Program-made: the position numbers and the translations under genes
Shown here: positions 55,493-64,000 of the stretch, piece by piece
Position numbering within the stretch: position 1 is the stretch's first letter
Layout of the letters: every line of letters begins with the position of its first letter
Assembly (NCBI GenBank): GCA_030696695.1
Contig: JAUYRP010000021.1
Coordinates: 248,001 to 312,000 of the forward strand
Source of the DNA: Methylophilus sp.
GTDB lineage: Bacteria > Pseudomonadota > Gammaproteobacteria > Burkholderiales > Methylophilaceae
Direction: 5' to 3'
DNA: 64,000 nucleotides
Notes under the pieces: generated by a model
The model's input: the letters and a program-made list of their open reading frames with translations, nothing else
What the model was told of the DNA's origin: nothing
Databases searched by the model: none

Positions 55493-57019
55493 TCATACAG
55501 GCAACTGTGCACGTTTAAAAATCAACATAACGCGCGCACCCGTCTGTTTGTTGCTATTCACCTTATTCTCAATTATAAAATCCGCATCATGCAGTTTGGC
55601 AATTTGCTGCACTATAGGCAAACCAAGGCCTAAGCCATGTGCACGCGTGGTAGAAAATTTCTTGATTTGTGACACATTAAAGTCTGGCGGAAACCCAGGC
55701 CCGCTGTCTTCGACCACAAAGCGCACATCGCCCTCCCTTGCATATATTTCAAACTTAATCGGCGCAGCATCTTGAGCCACTTGCTTGGCGTTATCAATCA
55801 GATTCACAATAGCCTGCAACAACAAATGCGGGTTGGCAAGTATCAACGCATCTTCTGCATCAATATGCGTCTGAATTTCAGTGCCATCGCCACGTTGTTG
55901 ATAATAGGTGGTCACCAACGCCATGATTTCTTCTGGCGATTGCCAATCCAATTTGAAGTCTTTGGCTGGCATGGCTTCTAAACGAATCAGTGACAAAATA
56001 TTTTCTGTCGTCGTGGTCAAATGTCTGGCTTGCGAAACAATAATAGATGCCAAGTGTGCAGTTTCTGTGTTCACTTGAACATTGGGTAGTTGTTGTAAGG
56101 CGGTTGAGGCGCCCCAAATAGAGGTAAGCGGTGTGCGCATATCATGTGAAATGGAAGCCAGTAACGCACTCTGCATGGCTTCTTGTTGCGCAGTTAACTC
56201 AGCAGTTTTGGCGCGTATCTCACTTTGAATGCGCTGATAAGCTTGTGATATTTGTACTACATGCGATTGAATTGCTAACAGCATTGATTTAGTGCCAAGC
56301 AACATGAGCGACTTGCCAGCATGCGCCCCCACCCACATCACTGGCAACTCGCTAGGCAAACGACTAAACGGAATCAACCAATACTCCGCATCAGGCCAGT
56401 TATGTGTATATGGCCCCATACTTTGACCGGTTGACGCCACCCATGTGAGGGCATGTGGGTCGAATACAACTTGCTCCGTTGGTTGGGTCGTGTCTAGCAC
56501 TTTAAAGGTCAGTGCATATTGCTCAGACAGCTGCTGACACGCCACTTTTGATAATGCCGAATAATCGTGTACTTCTGCTAAACGTTCCGATACCTTGCGT
56601 GCGAATTCCGCTTGTCTAGCTGATGCATTCGATAATAAGGTTTGTGATTTGAGTCGCTTTACGAGTGAGGCAATCACAACTGAGACCACTAAAAAACTAA
56701 TTAAACTTGCCCAAGACTCAATGGACCCCACTTGAAAAGTGTATTTGGGCTCGACGAAAAAATAGTTGATGATGGCAAATGCTAAGCATGCAGCCATTAG
56801 CGCAATGCCAAGCTCGAATGCATAGGCTATCCATACCATCGCCAACAAAAACAACATGGTGATGCCAGTTGACCCTAGCAGCTGCGCAAACTGATCACTT
56901 AACCAAGTAGCCGCTACCAACAAGAGCAAACTCATACTAGCCTGAAATAACAATCGATTAACGTAGGTCAAAGCAAACTCTCTGCGTGAACATAAACAAG
57001 ATAATAGCGCGCAAACCAT
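55493..57019 (-). CDS. Short KdpD-like sensor kinase lacking the N-terminal domain
   Basis: A 508-residue kinase that matches only the C-terminal half of KdpD: a DUF4118 four-helix membrane domain (about 25-122, with IAYAFELGIALMAACLAFAI and NYFFVEPKYTF), a GAF-like domain (about 135-255), HisKA with His292 (SISHDMRTPLTSIW) and HATPase (NLIDNAKQVA, EDSGPGFPPD). The cytoplasmic KdpD/Usp region with its ATP-binding Walker motif is absent. The start is unclear: ATG at 57019 lacks a binding site, and a TTG 16 codons later has AGAGAG before it. Partner is the KdpE-like regulator. Confidence 0.85.
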   Translation of the reverse strand: MVCALLSCLCSRREFALTYVNRLLFQASMSLLLLVAATWLSDQFAQLLGSTGITMLFLLAMVWIAYAFELGIALMAACLAFAIINYFFVEPKYTFQVGSIESWASLISFLVVSVVIASLVKRLKSQTLLSNASARQAEFARKVSERLAEVHDYSALSKVACQQLSEQYALTFKVLDTTQPTEQVVFDPHALTWVASTGQSMGPYTHNWPDAEYWLIPFSRLPSELPVMWVGAHAGKSLMLLGTKSMLLAIQSHVVQISQAYQRIQSEIRAKTAELTAQQEAMQSALLASISHDMRTPLTSIWGASTALQQLPNVQVNTETAHLASIIVSQARHLTTTTENILSLIRLEAMPAKDFKLDWQSPEEIMALVTTYYQQRGDGTEIQTHIDAEDALILANPHLLLQAIVNLIDNAKQVAQDAAPIKFEIYAREGDVRFVVEDSGPGFPPDFNVSQIKKFSTTRAHGLGLGLPIVQQIAKLHDADFIIENKVNSNKQTGARVMLIFKRAQLPV

Positions 57020-57148
57020 TGCATGGGCATAGGCAACAGTGGATAAAGTTGCCTACACATTCAAACAGAAAACTAACTTTCGTTCAAATGCTCATCAAAC
57101 TGAAACAATTGGTGCTTAAACTGAATCCAATTGAATAAGGAGAGTGAA

Positions 57149-57328
57149 ATGAAACTACTGAATAAATTGCGTGATTTGCGCAATGAGAGAACGCCACACA
57201 TAGAAACGAAAGCTGTGTATCCATCTGAAGTGATGGGCCTAGGCACGGTCACCGTGCATGATATTGTCAGGTTACATGCAGAAATGGAAATCTACGAACG
57301 CTTGTACCAACAGCGCATAGAGTATTAA
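57149..57328 (+). CDS. Small conserved-looking hypothetical protein
   Basis: A 59-residue soluble protein starting at ATG 57149, supported by AAGGAG six bases upstream. The sequence is charged and helical (LLNKLRDLRNERTPHIETK, ending in EIYERLYQQRIEY). No family recognised. It is divergent from the kdpD-like gene and overlaps the convergent sugar-transferase gene by four bases. Confidence 0.55.
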   Translation: MKLLNKLRDLRNERTPHIETKAVYPSEVMGLGTVTVHDIVRLHAEMEIYERLYQQRIEY

Positions 57329-58719
57329 TAAGCGTTTCTATCTTTAAACACCAGCAGCACGGTGCGTACGATAATCTTTAAATCAAAACCCAAAGACCAA
57401 CTTCTTAAATAGTCTAAGTCGTATTCAATACGCGCTTCCATCTTATCGACGGTATCGGTTTCTCCGCGTAAACCATTCACCTGCGCCCAGCCAGTAATGC
57501 CTGGTTTCACTTTGTGACGAATCATGTAACCTTTAATCACTTTGCGGTACATTTCATTATGTGCCACTGCATGTGGTCTTGGCCCCACAATACTCATACG
57601 GCCTTGTAACACGTTGATAAACTGAGGCAACTCATCCAATGAAGTTCTGCGAATAAATCGCCCAAATGCGGTGATACGTACATCGTTCTTGGTAGCTTGA
57701 GTAACGGTATCGCCATTTTCTTCCACCGTCATTGACCTGAATTTGTAAACCAAAATTTCTTCAGCATCCAAGCCATAGCGGCGCTGTTTAAACAGTATTG
57801 GCCCTTTAGAACTCATTTTTACACCAATGGCTACCGCGAGTATCAGTGGAGAGATCAATGCTAAAATAATGATAGACAGCACGATATCACTGGTGCGCTT
57901 GATAAACCCGTTGAAGCCTGAGAATGGCGTTTCGCACACCGCCACGACTGGAATACCACCCACATCATCAATGCGCGCCTGAATCAAGTCAAACACAAAG
58001 ATATCTGGTACAAAATAAATAGACACAGTGGTATCTTTAAGACTGTCTAATAAGTCCAGCACTCTTGGCTGGGACGTCATAGGTAATGCGATATAAATAA
58101 TATCGATGCTATTTTTGCGCACGTAATCAGATAGCTCGTTAATTCTGCCCATGAGTTGCAGGCTATTGTGATCCTCTAAAGTCGTACGGCTTAAATCACG
58201 GTCGTCAAAAAAGCCCTTAAACTGCAGTCCAAGCTCTAAATCACTGGCCATCCGATCACGTAATTGCATACCCAAATTACCCACGCCCACAATGACTGCA
58301 TTTCGAGTGACAGACTCACGGTAAATATTACTGTTCAAGTAGGTATCGACGGCAATGTGTACAATCAATATCAACACAGGCGTAATCAGCACCCAGTAAG
58401 TAATCAGGTTTTGCGGAAATACATTTAAATAGCTAGTGGAATACCCAAAGAATAAAATCACCGCCACAATAAAGAACCAATCCGTGACGATGCCTACGAA
58501 TTGCTGCCATATTGAAGTGTGTTTATACCAAGCGCCAGGAAAGCTAATGGCAAAAATGAGCATGGCAATTAAATAGTATTTTTCGTCTAGTGTTTCGCCA
58601 AAGTAAACACTTAGCATCACAAGTGAAGCAATCATTAATACTGGGTCGGCCAGCATCTTGATTAAAGACTGGAGCGTCAGTTCTTTGCTATAAACTAACT
58701 GTTGTGAAGACTTCATCAT
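57325..58719 (-). CDS. Undecaprenyl-phosphate glucose phosphotransferase (WcaJ/EpsB type)
   Basis: A 464-residue polyprenyl glycosylphosphotransferase. Four N-terminal membrane helices and a nucleotide-binding-like domain (NAVIVGVGNLGMQLRDRM) precede the bacterial sugar-transferase domain with FKQRRYGLDAEEILVYKFRS, RRTSLDELPQFINVL and GPRPHAVAHN. It starts repeat-unit synthesis of an exopolysaccharide by moving a hexose-1-phosphate to undecaprenyl phosphate. It lies downstream of galE in the same direction. The rest of the polysaccharide locus is not in the window, though PEP-CTERM/EpsB-type systems often share this enzyme. Confidence 0.92.
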   Translation of the reverse strand: MMKSSQQLVYSKELTLQSLIKMLADPVLMIASLVMLSVYFGETLDEKYYLIAMLIFAISFPGAWYKHTSIWQQFVGIVTDWFFIVAVILFFGYSTSYLNVFPQNLITYWVLITPVLILIVHIAVDTYLNSNIYRESVTRNAVIVGVGNLGMQLRDRMASDLELGLQFKGFFDDRDLSRTTLEDHNSLQLMGRINELSDYVRKNSIDIIYIALPMTSQPRVLDLLDSLKDTTVSIYFVPDIFVFDLIQARIDDVGGIPVVAVCETPFSGFNGFIKRTSDIVLSIIILALISPLILAVAIGVKMSSKGPILFKQRRYGLDAEEILVYKFRSMTVEENGDTVTQATKNDVRITAFGRFIRRTSLDELPQFINVLQGRMSIVGPRPHAVAHNEMYRKVIKGYMIRHKVKPGITGWAQVNGLRGETDTVDKMEARIEYDLDYLRSWSLGFDLKIIVRTVLLVFKDRNAY

Positions 58720-58770
58720 CGTTATTGTGAACTTAGAGAATGTTGAGCAAAGCGCACATACATTCTCGTT

Positions 58771-59787
58771 TTATTCAGTTTTATATCCTTGTGGATTATT
58801 AGATTGCCAGCGCCAAGTATCAACACACATTTGCGCTAAGCTTCTAGTGGCAGTCCAACCAAGCAATGTTTTCGCTAATGTTGGGTCTGCATAGTTCAAG
58901 GCAACGTCTCCCGCCCTGCGCGGCATAAACTCATAAGCAATTTCAATGCCAGATTGCTCGGAAAAGGCTTTCACTACATCCATCACGCTATAGCCCAAAC
59001 CTGTGCCTAAGTTAACGGTGATTAATCCAGCAGTCTTTTCTAAATATTGCAATGCGGCCAAGTGCCCTTCGGCCAAGTCCACCACATGAATGTAATCACG
59101 CACACCGGTGCCATCGTGGGTAGGGTAATCATTTCCAAACACCCTGAGCTTATTGAGTTTGCCAACTGCCACTTGTGCCACATATGGCAATAAATTATTC
59201 GGGATCCCATTCGGATCCTCACCTATCTTGCCGCTGTCATGCGCCCCAATTGGGTTGAAATAACGCAATATACCAATGCGCCATGCGGAGTCTGCATGGT
59301 AAATATCACGCAGCATATTTTCTATCATGAGCTTAGTTTGCCCATATGGGTTCGTAGCACTCAGTGGAAAGTCTTCGCGAATCGGCACAGAAGCAGGGTC
59401 ACCATACACGGTGGCTGAAGAGCTAAATACAATCGTCTTCACGTTAAATTCTGCCATGATTTCCAGCAGCGTCAGACTACCTACAACATTATTGTCGTAG
59501 TACATCATAGGCTTTTCTGTGGATTCACCTACCGCTTTTAAACCTGCAAAATGAATGACGCTAGAAATGTTGAATTCGCTGAATAGTTTTCTGAGTGCTG
59601 ATTTATCGCGAACATCCCCTAAAACCGTTGAAAAATCGACACCTGAGAGCTGTTTTACACGTTCGAGAGACGTAGATTGGCTATTCGAGTAGTTATCCAA
59701 CACTACTATGTCATAACCAGATTGAAGCAATTGCAGACAGGTGTGAGAGCCGATATATCCAGCCCCACCAGTAACTAAGACAGTCAT
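58771..59787 (-). CDS. galE: UDP-glucose 4-epimerase
   Basis: A 338-residue short-chain dehydrogenase/epimerase with NAD-binding GGAGYIGSH at 7-15, catalytic Ser-rich VFSSSATVYG and YxxxK (YGQTKLM), and the GalE-typical RYFNPIGAHDSGKIGEDP. It interconverts UDP-glucose and UDP-galactose for surface glycans. It precedes the sugar-phosphotransferase gene by 51 bases in the same direction, suggesting a small polysaccharide operon. Confidence 0.95.
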   Translation of the reverse strand: MTVLVTGGAGYIGSHTCLQLLQSGYDIVVLDNYSNSQSTSLERVKQLSGVDFSTVLGDVRDKSALRKLFSEFNISSVIHFAGLKAVGESTEKPMMYYDNNVVGSLTLLEIMAEFNVKTIVFSSSATVYGDPASVPIREDFPLSATNPYGQTKLMIENMLRDIYHADSAWRIGILRYFNPIGAHDSGKIGEDPNGIPNNLLPYVAQVAVGKLNKLRVFGNDYPTHDGTGVRDYIHVVDLAEGHLAALQYLEKTAGLITVNLGTGLGYSVMDVVKAFSEQSGIEIAYEFMPRRAGDVALNYADPTLAKTLLGWTATRSLAQMCVDTWRWQSNNPQGYKTE

Positions 59788-59878
59788 AGGTATAAACTTA
59801 TTTTAAATATCATTCAAGCTTACAAGCAATCGATTTAAAAGGCTATAGCCCATTTGCATCGTCCGCAATCAGCAAAAG

Positions 59879-60778
59879 TTAATATTTGAAGTAGTGATCT
59901 ACTAATAAAGCTGCAAATATTAAACTTAAATAAAGAATCGAATATTTAAATGTTCGTTTGGCTAAATCATCTGAATAGTGACGATACAAGCCAATTACAT
60001 ACGCTAAAAATATAGCATTTAAGATGAGCGAAGAGACGAGATAGATTAAACCGCTCATGCCCAAACCATAAGGCATCAAAGACACAACAACGAGAATAAT
60101 GGTATATAGCAAGATGTGTAACAGTGTAAATGCTTCACCGTGTGTCACAGGCAACATCGGCATCCCTACCTTGGCATACTCTTCACGACGATACAATGCG
60201 AGCGCCCAAAAATGTGGGGGCGTCCAAGCAAAAATAATCAAAAACATAATGAGCGATTCAGGAGATACATTATTGTTCACGGCCGCCCAACCCAAAATTG
60301 GGGGCATAGCGCCTGATGCGCCGCCAATCACAATATTCATCGGGGTAGCTGGTTTTAAAAATACCGTATAAATCACTGCATAACCGACAAAAGTGGCAAA
60401 TGTTAGCCACATGGTCAATGGATTTACAAACAAATATAAAATGAGCAAGCCAATGCCGCCAAGGATGGTAGCAAACACCATGGTTTCCGTGTGAGAAACT
60501 TGGCCTGTTGGCAGGGGACGACCGCGTGTGCGCGCCATCACCGCATCAATTTTGTGTTCAATCAAGCAGTTAAATGCTGCAGCAGCGCCAGATGAAAATG
60601 CCACCCCCACTGTTGTCGCCACTAATATATCCCATGGCACCATGCCAGGCGTGGCCATAAACATTCCGATGAGCGCAGTAAATACGATCAATGCTGTCAC
60701 ACGTGGTTTACACAATGCGTAGAAGTTCTTCACACTCACGCCAAATGCATCTAACTGATTCGCAAAACTTACATTCAA
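59879..60778 (-). CDS. ctaB: Protoheme IX farnesyltransferase
   Basis: A 299-residue UbiA-family membrane prenyltransferase (about nine helices) with [20 protein letters not shown] and the active-site [17 protein letters not shown]. It converts heme B to heme O, the first step to heme A of aa3-type oxidase. It is the last gene of the SURF1-SCO-like-ctaA-ctaB run, 42 bases after ctaA. Confidence 0.95.
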   Translation of the reverse strand: MNVSFANQLDAFGVSVKNFYALCKPRVTALIVFTALIGMFMATPGMVPWDILVATTVGVAFSSGAAAAFNCLIEHKIDAVMARTRGRPLPTGQVSHTETMVFATILGGIGLLILYLFVNPLTMWLTFATFVGYAVIYTVFLKPATPMNIVIGGASGAMPPILGWAAVNNNVSPESLIMFLIIFAWTPPHFWALALYRREEYAKVGMPMLPVTHGEAFTLLHILLYTIILVVVSLMPYGLGMSGLIYLVSSLILNAIFLAYVIGLYRHYSDDLAKRTFKYSILYLSLIFAALLVDHYFKY

Positions 60779-60820
60779 TTCAAACTCACTTTAATCTTGA
60801 AATATCGATAACACCGCACA

Positions 60821-61801
60821 TCATGCACGAGTAGTAATTTTAGAGTTAAACAACACGACAATGACCACCAGTAGCGCTGCCCCGGCATTATGAGCAACAG
60901 CCAATACCAAAGGCAAATGCAACACCAAGTTAGCAATGCCTAAACTAATTTGTGCTAACAGCACCGCTAGCAAGGCGATACTCAGTGTTTTTAACTGCGC
61001 GTATTTTAAACCATTTAAGGCGATAAAGCCCAAATAAATCAATGTGATGACAGCGCCCACCCTGTGCGTCCACTGAATTGCCGTTAATGATGCTAACGTG
61101 AGATTACCGCCATCCGCACTTTGCCCAAGTTCGCGGTACATATGAAACGCATCTTTAAAATCCATTTCTGGGATTAATTGCCCATGACAAGTGGGAAAAT
61201 CCGTGCACGCCAGCGCCGCATAATTTGTGCTGGTCCAACCACCTAAAAATATCTGGGCAAACAAAACCACAAGCGCAAAACGGATCACCCAATAGTAGCT
61301 TCCAGAAAGCATGTGTCTACCTATCTGCGTACCCCAGTGTCGATGTGCTATCCATACCAGTATGGCCAATGTACTCATACCACCTAATAGATGCGCACTG
61401 ACGACTGCTGGCTTTAGTAGCATAGTCACTGTCCACATGCCTAGCATCGCTTGAAATATAATCAAGCCAGCCAAACCTGTAGTGAGCCAAGGCGATGTTT
61501 TAACGGATGCGCTTTGTTTCCAACCTAATATGAAAAGCGCCAACACCATCAAACCCAGTACGCCTGCCACATAGCGATGTATCATTTCTTTCCAAGCTTT
61601 ACCCGTTTCTACGGGGCTATGCGGATAAATAGTTTGTGCTTGCGATATCGCATCTACACTTTCAGGCACCGTTAAAGTCCCATAACAACCAGGCCAATCG
61701 GGGCAACCCAACCCAGCATCTGACAGTCGAACGTAAGCTCCCAATGACACCAACACCAGTGCGGTCAGCGTTGCTATTAAGCATAATCGTTTAAATAACA
61801 T
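60821..61801 (-). CDS. ctaA: Heme A synthase (CtaA/COX15)
   Basis: A 326-residue eight-helix membrane protein of the COX15 class, turning heme O into heme A. Visible are GAYVRLSDAGLGCPDWPGCYG near the N-terminus (with paired Cys) and IHRYVAGVLGLM, HLLGGMST and QWTHRVGAVITLIYLG, which hold heme-ligand histidines. AGGAAG lies seven bases before the ATG. It sits between the SCO-like gene and ctaB in the oxidase-assembly operon. Confidence 0.95.
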   Translation of the reverse strand: MLFKRLCLIATLTALVLVSLGAYVRLSDAGLGCPDWPGCYGTLTVPESVDAISQAQTIYPHSPVETGKAWKEMIHRYVAGVLGLMVLALFILGWKQSASVKTSPWLTTGLAGLIIFQAMLGMWTVTMLLKPAVVSAHLLGGMSTLAILVWIAHRHWGTQIGRHMLSGSYYWVIRFALVVLFAQIFLGGWTSTNYAALACTDFPTCHGQLIPEMDFKDAFHMYRELGQSADGGNLTLASLTAIQWTHRVGAVITLIYLGFIALNGLKYAQLKTLSIALLAVLLAQISLGIANLVLHLPLVLAVAHNAGAALLVVIVVLFNSKITTRA

Positions 61802-61812
61802 TTTCTAACTTC

Positions 61813-62418
61813 CTACCCAGCCCAAGAGAATTTAAGTAAGCGAACTAAATCTTTACGTATACTCGCAGCAGACGCTGTAACGGGGTAGCTCATCATGATG
61901 TGCCCAAGTGGATCTACAAAATAAATTCTATTGGTAAGCATTGCACTTTCCTCCTGAATATTAAATTGCTGTGCTAGTCCTTCAATGCTCTCTGCAGAAC
62001 GATTCAGAATCATCAAATCTGGATACATTTCTACAAGCTTGGCAACATCAGATTGATGAGTGATAAGCACACGCTGAACACGGATGATGTCTTTATAGGT
62101 AGATACATGAATTTGTCGCATATCATGCAATTTGCTCTCACAAACTGTATCGCACTCTTTTGCAACAAGCACCAAATTCCATTTATCACCCCAAAACTTA
62201 CTTTGTTGTGTACCCGCAATGTCAACTAGGCTGGAATCGGTTTCAATTAAACGTGGTGGCTGTACTAACTCACCCTGACTTTTCCCGCCTGGTCGCCAAT
62301 CATATTTAATCATGGCCACCACGACAACGATGGGCACGATAAAGAAAATAGCCATCATGATAAATATCATGCGACCTTTACGCTGTTGTGCAACGTCTAT
62401 TTTTATTTCATTTTGCAT
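61813..62418 (-). CDS. SCO-like thioredoxin-fold protein of the oxidase assembly operon
   Basis: A 201-residue membrane-anchored protein: one helix (16-37) and a periplasmic domain with a thioredoxin-like pattern and CxxxC (Cys89, Cys93 in AKECDTVCESK), the spacing used by SCO copper chaperones. The usual SCO His is not obvious; a His follows FVDPLG in the equivalent region. The gene starts three bases after the SURF1 stop and precedes ctaA. A role in copper delivery to CuA or thiol redox at the oxidase is inferred from context and the CxxxC. Confidence 0.78.
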   Translation of the reverse strand: MQNEIKIDVAQQRKGRMIFIMMAIFFIVPIVVVVAMIKYDWRPGGKSQGELVQPPRLIETDSSLVDIAGTQQSKFWGDKWNLVLVAKECDTVCESKLHDMRQIHVSTYKDIIRVQRVLITHQSDVAKLVEMYPDLMILNRSAESIEGLAQQFNIQEESAMLTNRIYFVDPLGHIMMSYPVTASAASIRKDLVRLLKFSWAG

Positions 62419-62421
62419 ACA

Positions 62422-63174
62422 CTACTCTTCTGTTTTAATGCGTCTAACGCCGGTATATAAATAAATAGCCAAAGTGGCAAAAGCAAATCCAAACCACTGG
62501 TAGGCATATCCTAAATTAGTCATGATTTTACTGGGCGGCATCTGCCAATTCCTCACAAACCCACCACCTTTATCAGCAGGATCAAGCTTAATAATGACAT
62601 CCAACATATCAATTGGTGCAAGTTGGCGATATTTTTTCATATCTAAATGTTGCCACACCAGTTGCCATGCTTGTTTCCCTATATCCACACTATTGCTTTT
62701 ACTTTCCAGCGTAAATATTTTATCCGATGGCAACCATACCATCCCACTTATCTCCAAACTTTCAGTGGGTGTATCAAATGCTGGCACAGCCTGATGATTC
62801 GCCGTACCAGCTATCCAACCTCGATTCACCAATACATATTGATCTGTACCCGCAATCTTAAATGGCGTGACCACATGAAATCCAGCTTGGCTGTTTTCCA
62901 CTTGATTATCTATTAATACTTGATACTGCGTTTCATATTGACCTGTGACGGTGGCTTGCTGAAACTGCAGCACCTCTGGACTTGCTAAATGATTTGCAAG
63001 TGCCGCTTTTTGCTTTACTAAGCTGGATTGGTATTGATCTTGTATAGATTGCCTGAGTGCGGCTTTATTGTATTGCCATAGGCCGAGTTTAATAAATACA
63101 GGAATACACACGATGACAATTAACGTACTCAACCAGTTGAAATCAAATTGATATTTCATAAACTTAAATTGCAT
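62422..63174 (-). CDS. SURF1-family cytochrome oxidase assembly protein
   Basis: A 250-residue protein with helices near both ends (13-32 and 223-242) flanking a periplasmic domain: the classic SURF1 layout with IKLGLWQYNKAALRQ at the N-terminus, VLVNRGWIAG in the middle and NLGYAYQWFGFAFA at the C-terminus. It helps insert heme a into subunit I. It heads the SURF1-SCO-like-ctaA-ctaB operon and is divergent from the DUF2909 gene. Confidence 0.93.
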   Translation of the reverse strand: MQFKFMKYQFDFNWLSTLIVIVCIPVFIKLGLWQYNKAALRQSIQDQYQSSLVKQKAALANHLASPEVLQFQQATVTGQYETQYQVLIDNQVENSQAGFHVVTPFKIAGTDQYVLVNRGWIAGTANHQAVPAFDTPTESLEISGMVWLPSDKIFTLESKSNSVDIGKQAWQLVWQHLDMKKYRQLAPIDMLDVIIKLDPADKGGGFVRNWQMPPSKIMTNLGYAYQWFGFAFATLAIYLYTGVRRIKTEE

Positions 63175-63225
63175 TTTTAATTTGCCAGTCGCATAATCTT
63201 TAGAATAAATTTATTGGACATTATC

Positions 63226-63426
63226 ATGTGGATTAAAATTGCAACCGTGCTTGTATTGATAGTCATCATTAGCAGCTTATTCTCAGCTTTGTTTTTTTTA
63301 GTGAAAGACAAAAGTGGCAATGACCGTACAGTGAAGGCCTTAACAGTGAGAATTGGCCTCTCCATCACCCTCTTTGCTGGACTTATTATCGCGGCATATT
63401 TTGGTTTAATCGGCCACTCACTTTAA
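63226..63426 (+). CDS. DUF2909 twin-transmembrane protein
   Basis: A 66-residue protein with two transmembrane helices (about 2-24 and 42-62) and the DUF2909 pattern, a family found in cytochrome c oxidase loci of beta- and gammaproteobacteria; function unknown. The ATG at 63226 is preferred over a TTG four codons upstream. It is on the strand opposite the surrounding oxidase genes and convergent with subunit III. Confidence 0.82.
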   Translation: MWIKIATVLVLIVIISSLFSALFFLVKDKSGNDRTVKALTVRIGLSITLFAGLIIAAYFGLIGHSL

Positions 63427-63445
63427 TCAACATACGATTTCAAAC

Positions 63446-63477
63446 AAAAAGGGCGATGCTACTGCATCGCCCTTTTT
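63446..63477. terminator. Strong bidirectional terminator
   Basis: Fourteen-base arms (63446-63459 and 63464-63477), A5-GGGCGATGC and complement, with a four-base loop; A5 and T5 tracts flank the GC stem. It lies between the convergent DUF2909 gene and cytochrome oxidase subunit III. Confidence 0.92.
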
Positions 63478-63489
63478 ACATTCTCAGTC

Positions 63490-64000
63490 TTAGAGCATGT
63501 ACACAAAGATAAACAAGCCTAACCAGACCACATCCACAAAGTGCCAATACCAAGCAACACCCTCAAAACCAAAGTGATGTTCTGGAGTAAAGTGCCCCTT
63601 CATGCAGCGCAGTAAAATCACAATCAGCATCAATGTACCAATGGTCACATGAAAGCCGTGAAAACCTGTCAACATAAAGAATGTAGCACCATATGCACCG
63701 CTTCCTAATGTTAAACCCATTTCAGTATAAGCGTGGTGATATTCCAAACCTTGGCAAATCAAGAAAGCAATACCTAATGCTACAGTGAGTGCCATACCAA
63801 TAATTAATTGCTTACGGTTGTTTTTGATTAATCCCCAATGTGCCCAAGTAATGGTTGCACCAGAGGTTAACAGTAAAACTGTATTAATCAGTGGCAAGCC
63901 CATCCAATGCATAGGTTTAAAAGCTGGGTTAGGCTCAAATGTTTCACCCAATACAACACCACCCGGGCCTTGTGATGGCCAAGTACCTAAAAAGTCTTTA
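63490..64000 (-). CDS. Cytochrome c oxidase subunit III, 5' part beyond window
   Basis: The visible 170 residues cover the C-terminal five-helix bundle of subunit III of an aa3-type oxidase: TSGATITWAHWGLIKNNR, QGLEYHHAY, FFMLTGFHGFHVTIGTLML, and a C-terminal GFEGVAWYWHFVDVVWLG. A start at 63951 would be TTG within the protein; the frame stays open to the right edge (KDFLGTWPSQGPGG upstream), so the gene continues out of the window. It is convergent with DUF2909 and belongs with the assembly operon to its left. Confidence 0.93.
   Translation of the reverse strand, partial: KDFLGTWPSQGPGGVVLGETFEPNPAFKPMHWMGLPLINTVLLLTSGATITWAHWGLIKNNRKQLIIGMALTVALGIAFLICQGLEYHHAYTEMGLTLGSGAYGATFFMLTGFHGFHVTIGTLMLIVILLRCMKGHFTPEHHFGFEGVAWYWHFVDVVWLGLFIFVYML

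Noticed and set aside
55493-57019. Frameshifted full-length KdpD
   Set aside because: The 5' flank does not encode the missing KdpD/Usp segment in any frame that I can see; the region is occupied by the divergent small gene.

Overview
The window looks like chromosomal DNA of a betaproteobacterium, most likely a Methylophilaceae methylotroph (Methylotenera/Methylophilus type). This is inferred from three things: the fruK-sps-amylosucrase sucrose cluster described in methylotrophs, a PEP-CTERM protein, and the betaproteobacterial character of the cytochrome oxidase, RelA and TonB-system proteins. No methanol-oxidation gene is present, so the placement is an inference. I see no tRNA, rRNA, CRISPR array, transposase or phage gene. 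Base composition is moderate and slightly AT-rich by eye, without an obvious foreign island.

Layout. 1-6.7 kb: a LuxR-type regulator (cut by the window edge) with a hybrid histidine kinase, an OsmC-YcaO fusion protein, a MarR-like gene remnant, and a DUF4398/OmpA lipoprotein pair. 6.8-14.6 kb: one long minus-strand operon, read in the order fecI, fecR, TonB-dependent receptor with an STN signalling domain, a secreted repeat/lectin-like protein, tonB, exbB, exbD. This is a self-contained cell-surface-signalling uptake system. 14.9-22 kb: a GGDEF/EAL protein with a perfectly periodic coiled coil, an autotransporter, a small exported protein, a LapA-domain protein and an OprP-type porin. 22-31 kb: relA, a cysteine-free ribosomal S4 paralogue behind a Fur-like operator, a Kef-type antiporter, and a PepSY/two-component/PepSY cluster. 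31-38.6 kb: LysR, a small membrane protein, a lamin-tail PEP-CTERM protein, an acyltransferase, a large GAF/PAS/GGDEF/EAL protein and MarR. 38.6-44.7 kb: sucrose synthesis and osmotic genes (fructokinase, sucrose-phosphate synthase fused to its phosphatase, amylosucrase, MscS). 45-57 kb: HPP-CBS protein, periplasmic catalase-like peroxidase, two more c-di-GMP proteins, and Kup potassium transporter beside a shortened KdpD/KdpE pair. 57-64 kb: sugar-phosphate transferase and galE for exopolysaccharide, then the cytochrome c oxidase assembly genes (ctaB, ctaA, a SCO-like protein, SURF1) and cytochrome oxidase subunit III, cut by the right edge.

Themes. Four c-di-GMP proteins, an exopolysaccharide initiating transferase, an autotransporter and a PEP-CTERM protein point to surface and biofilm control. 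Sucrose synthesis, MscS, Kup/KdpDE and the Kef antiporter point to osmotic and ion homeostasis. The least conventional pieces are the FecIR-TonB operon carrying a seven-repeat propeller/lectin-like exported protein of unknown ligand, and the S4 paralogue operon whose promoter is overlaid by a Fur-type box.
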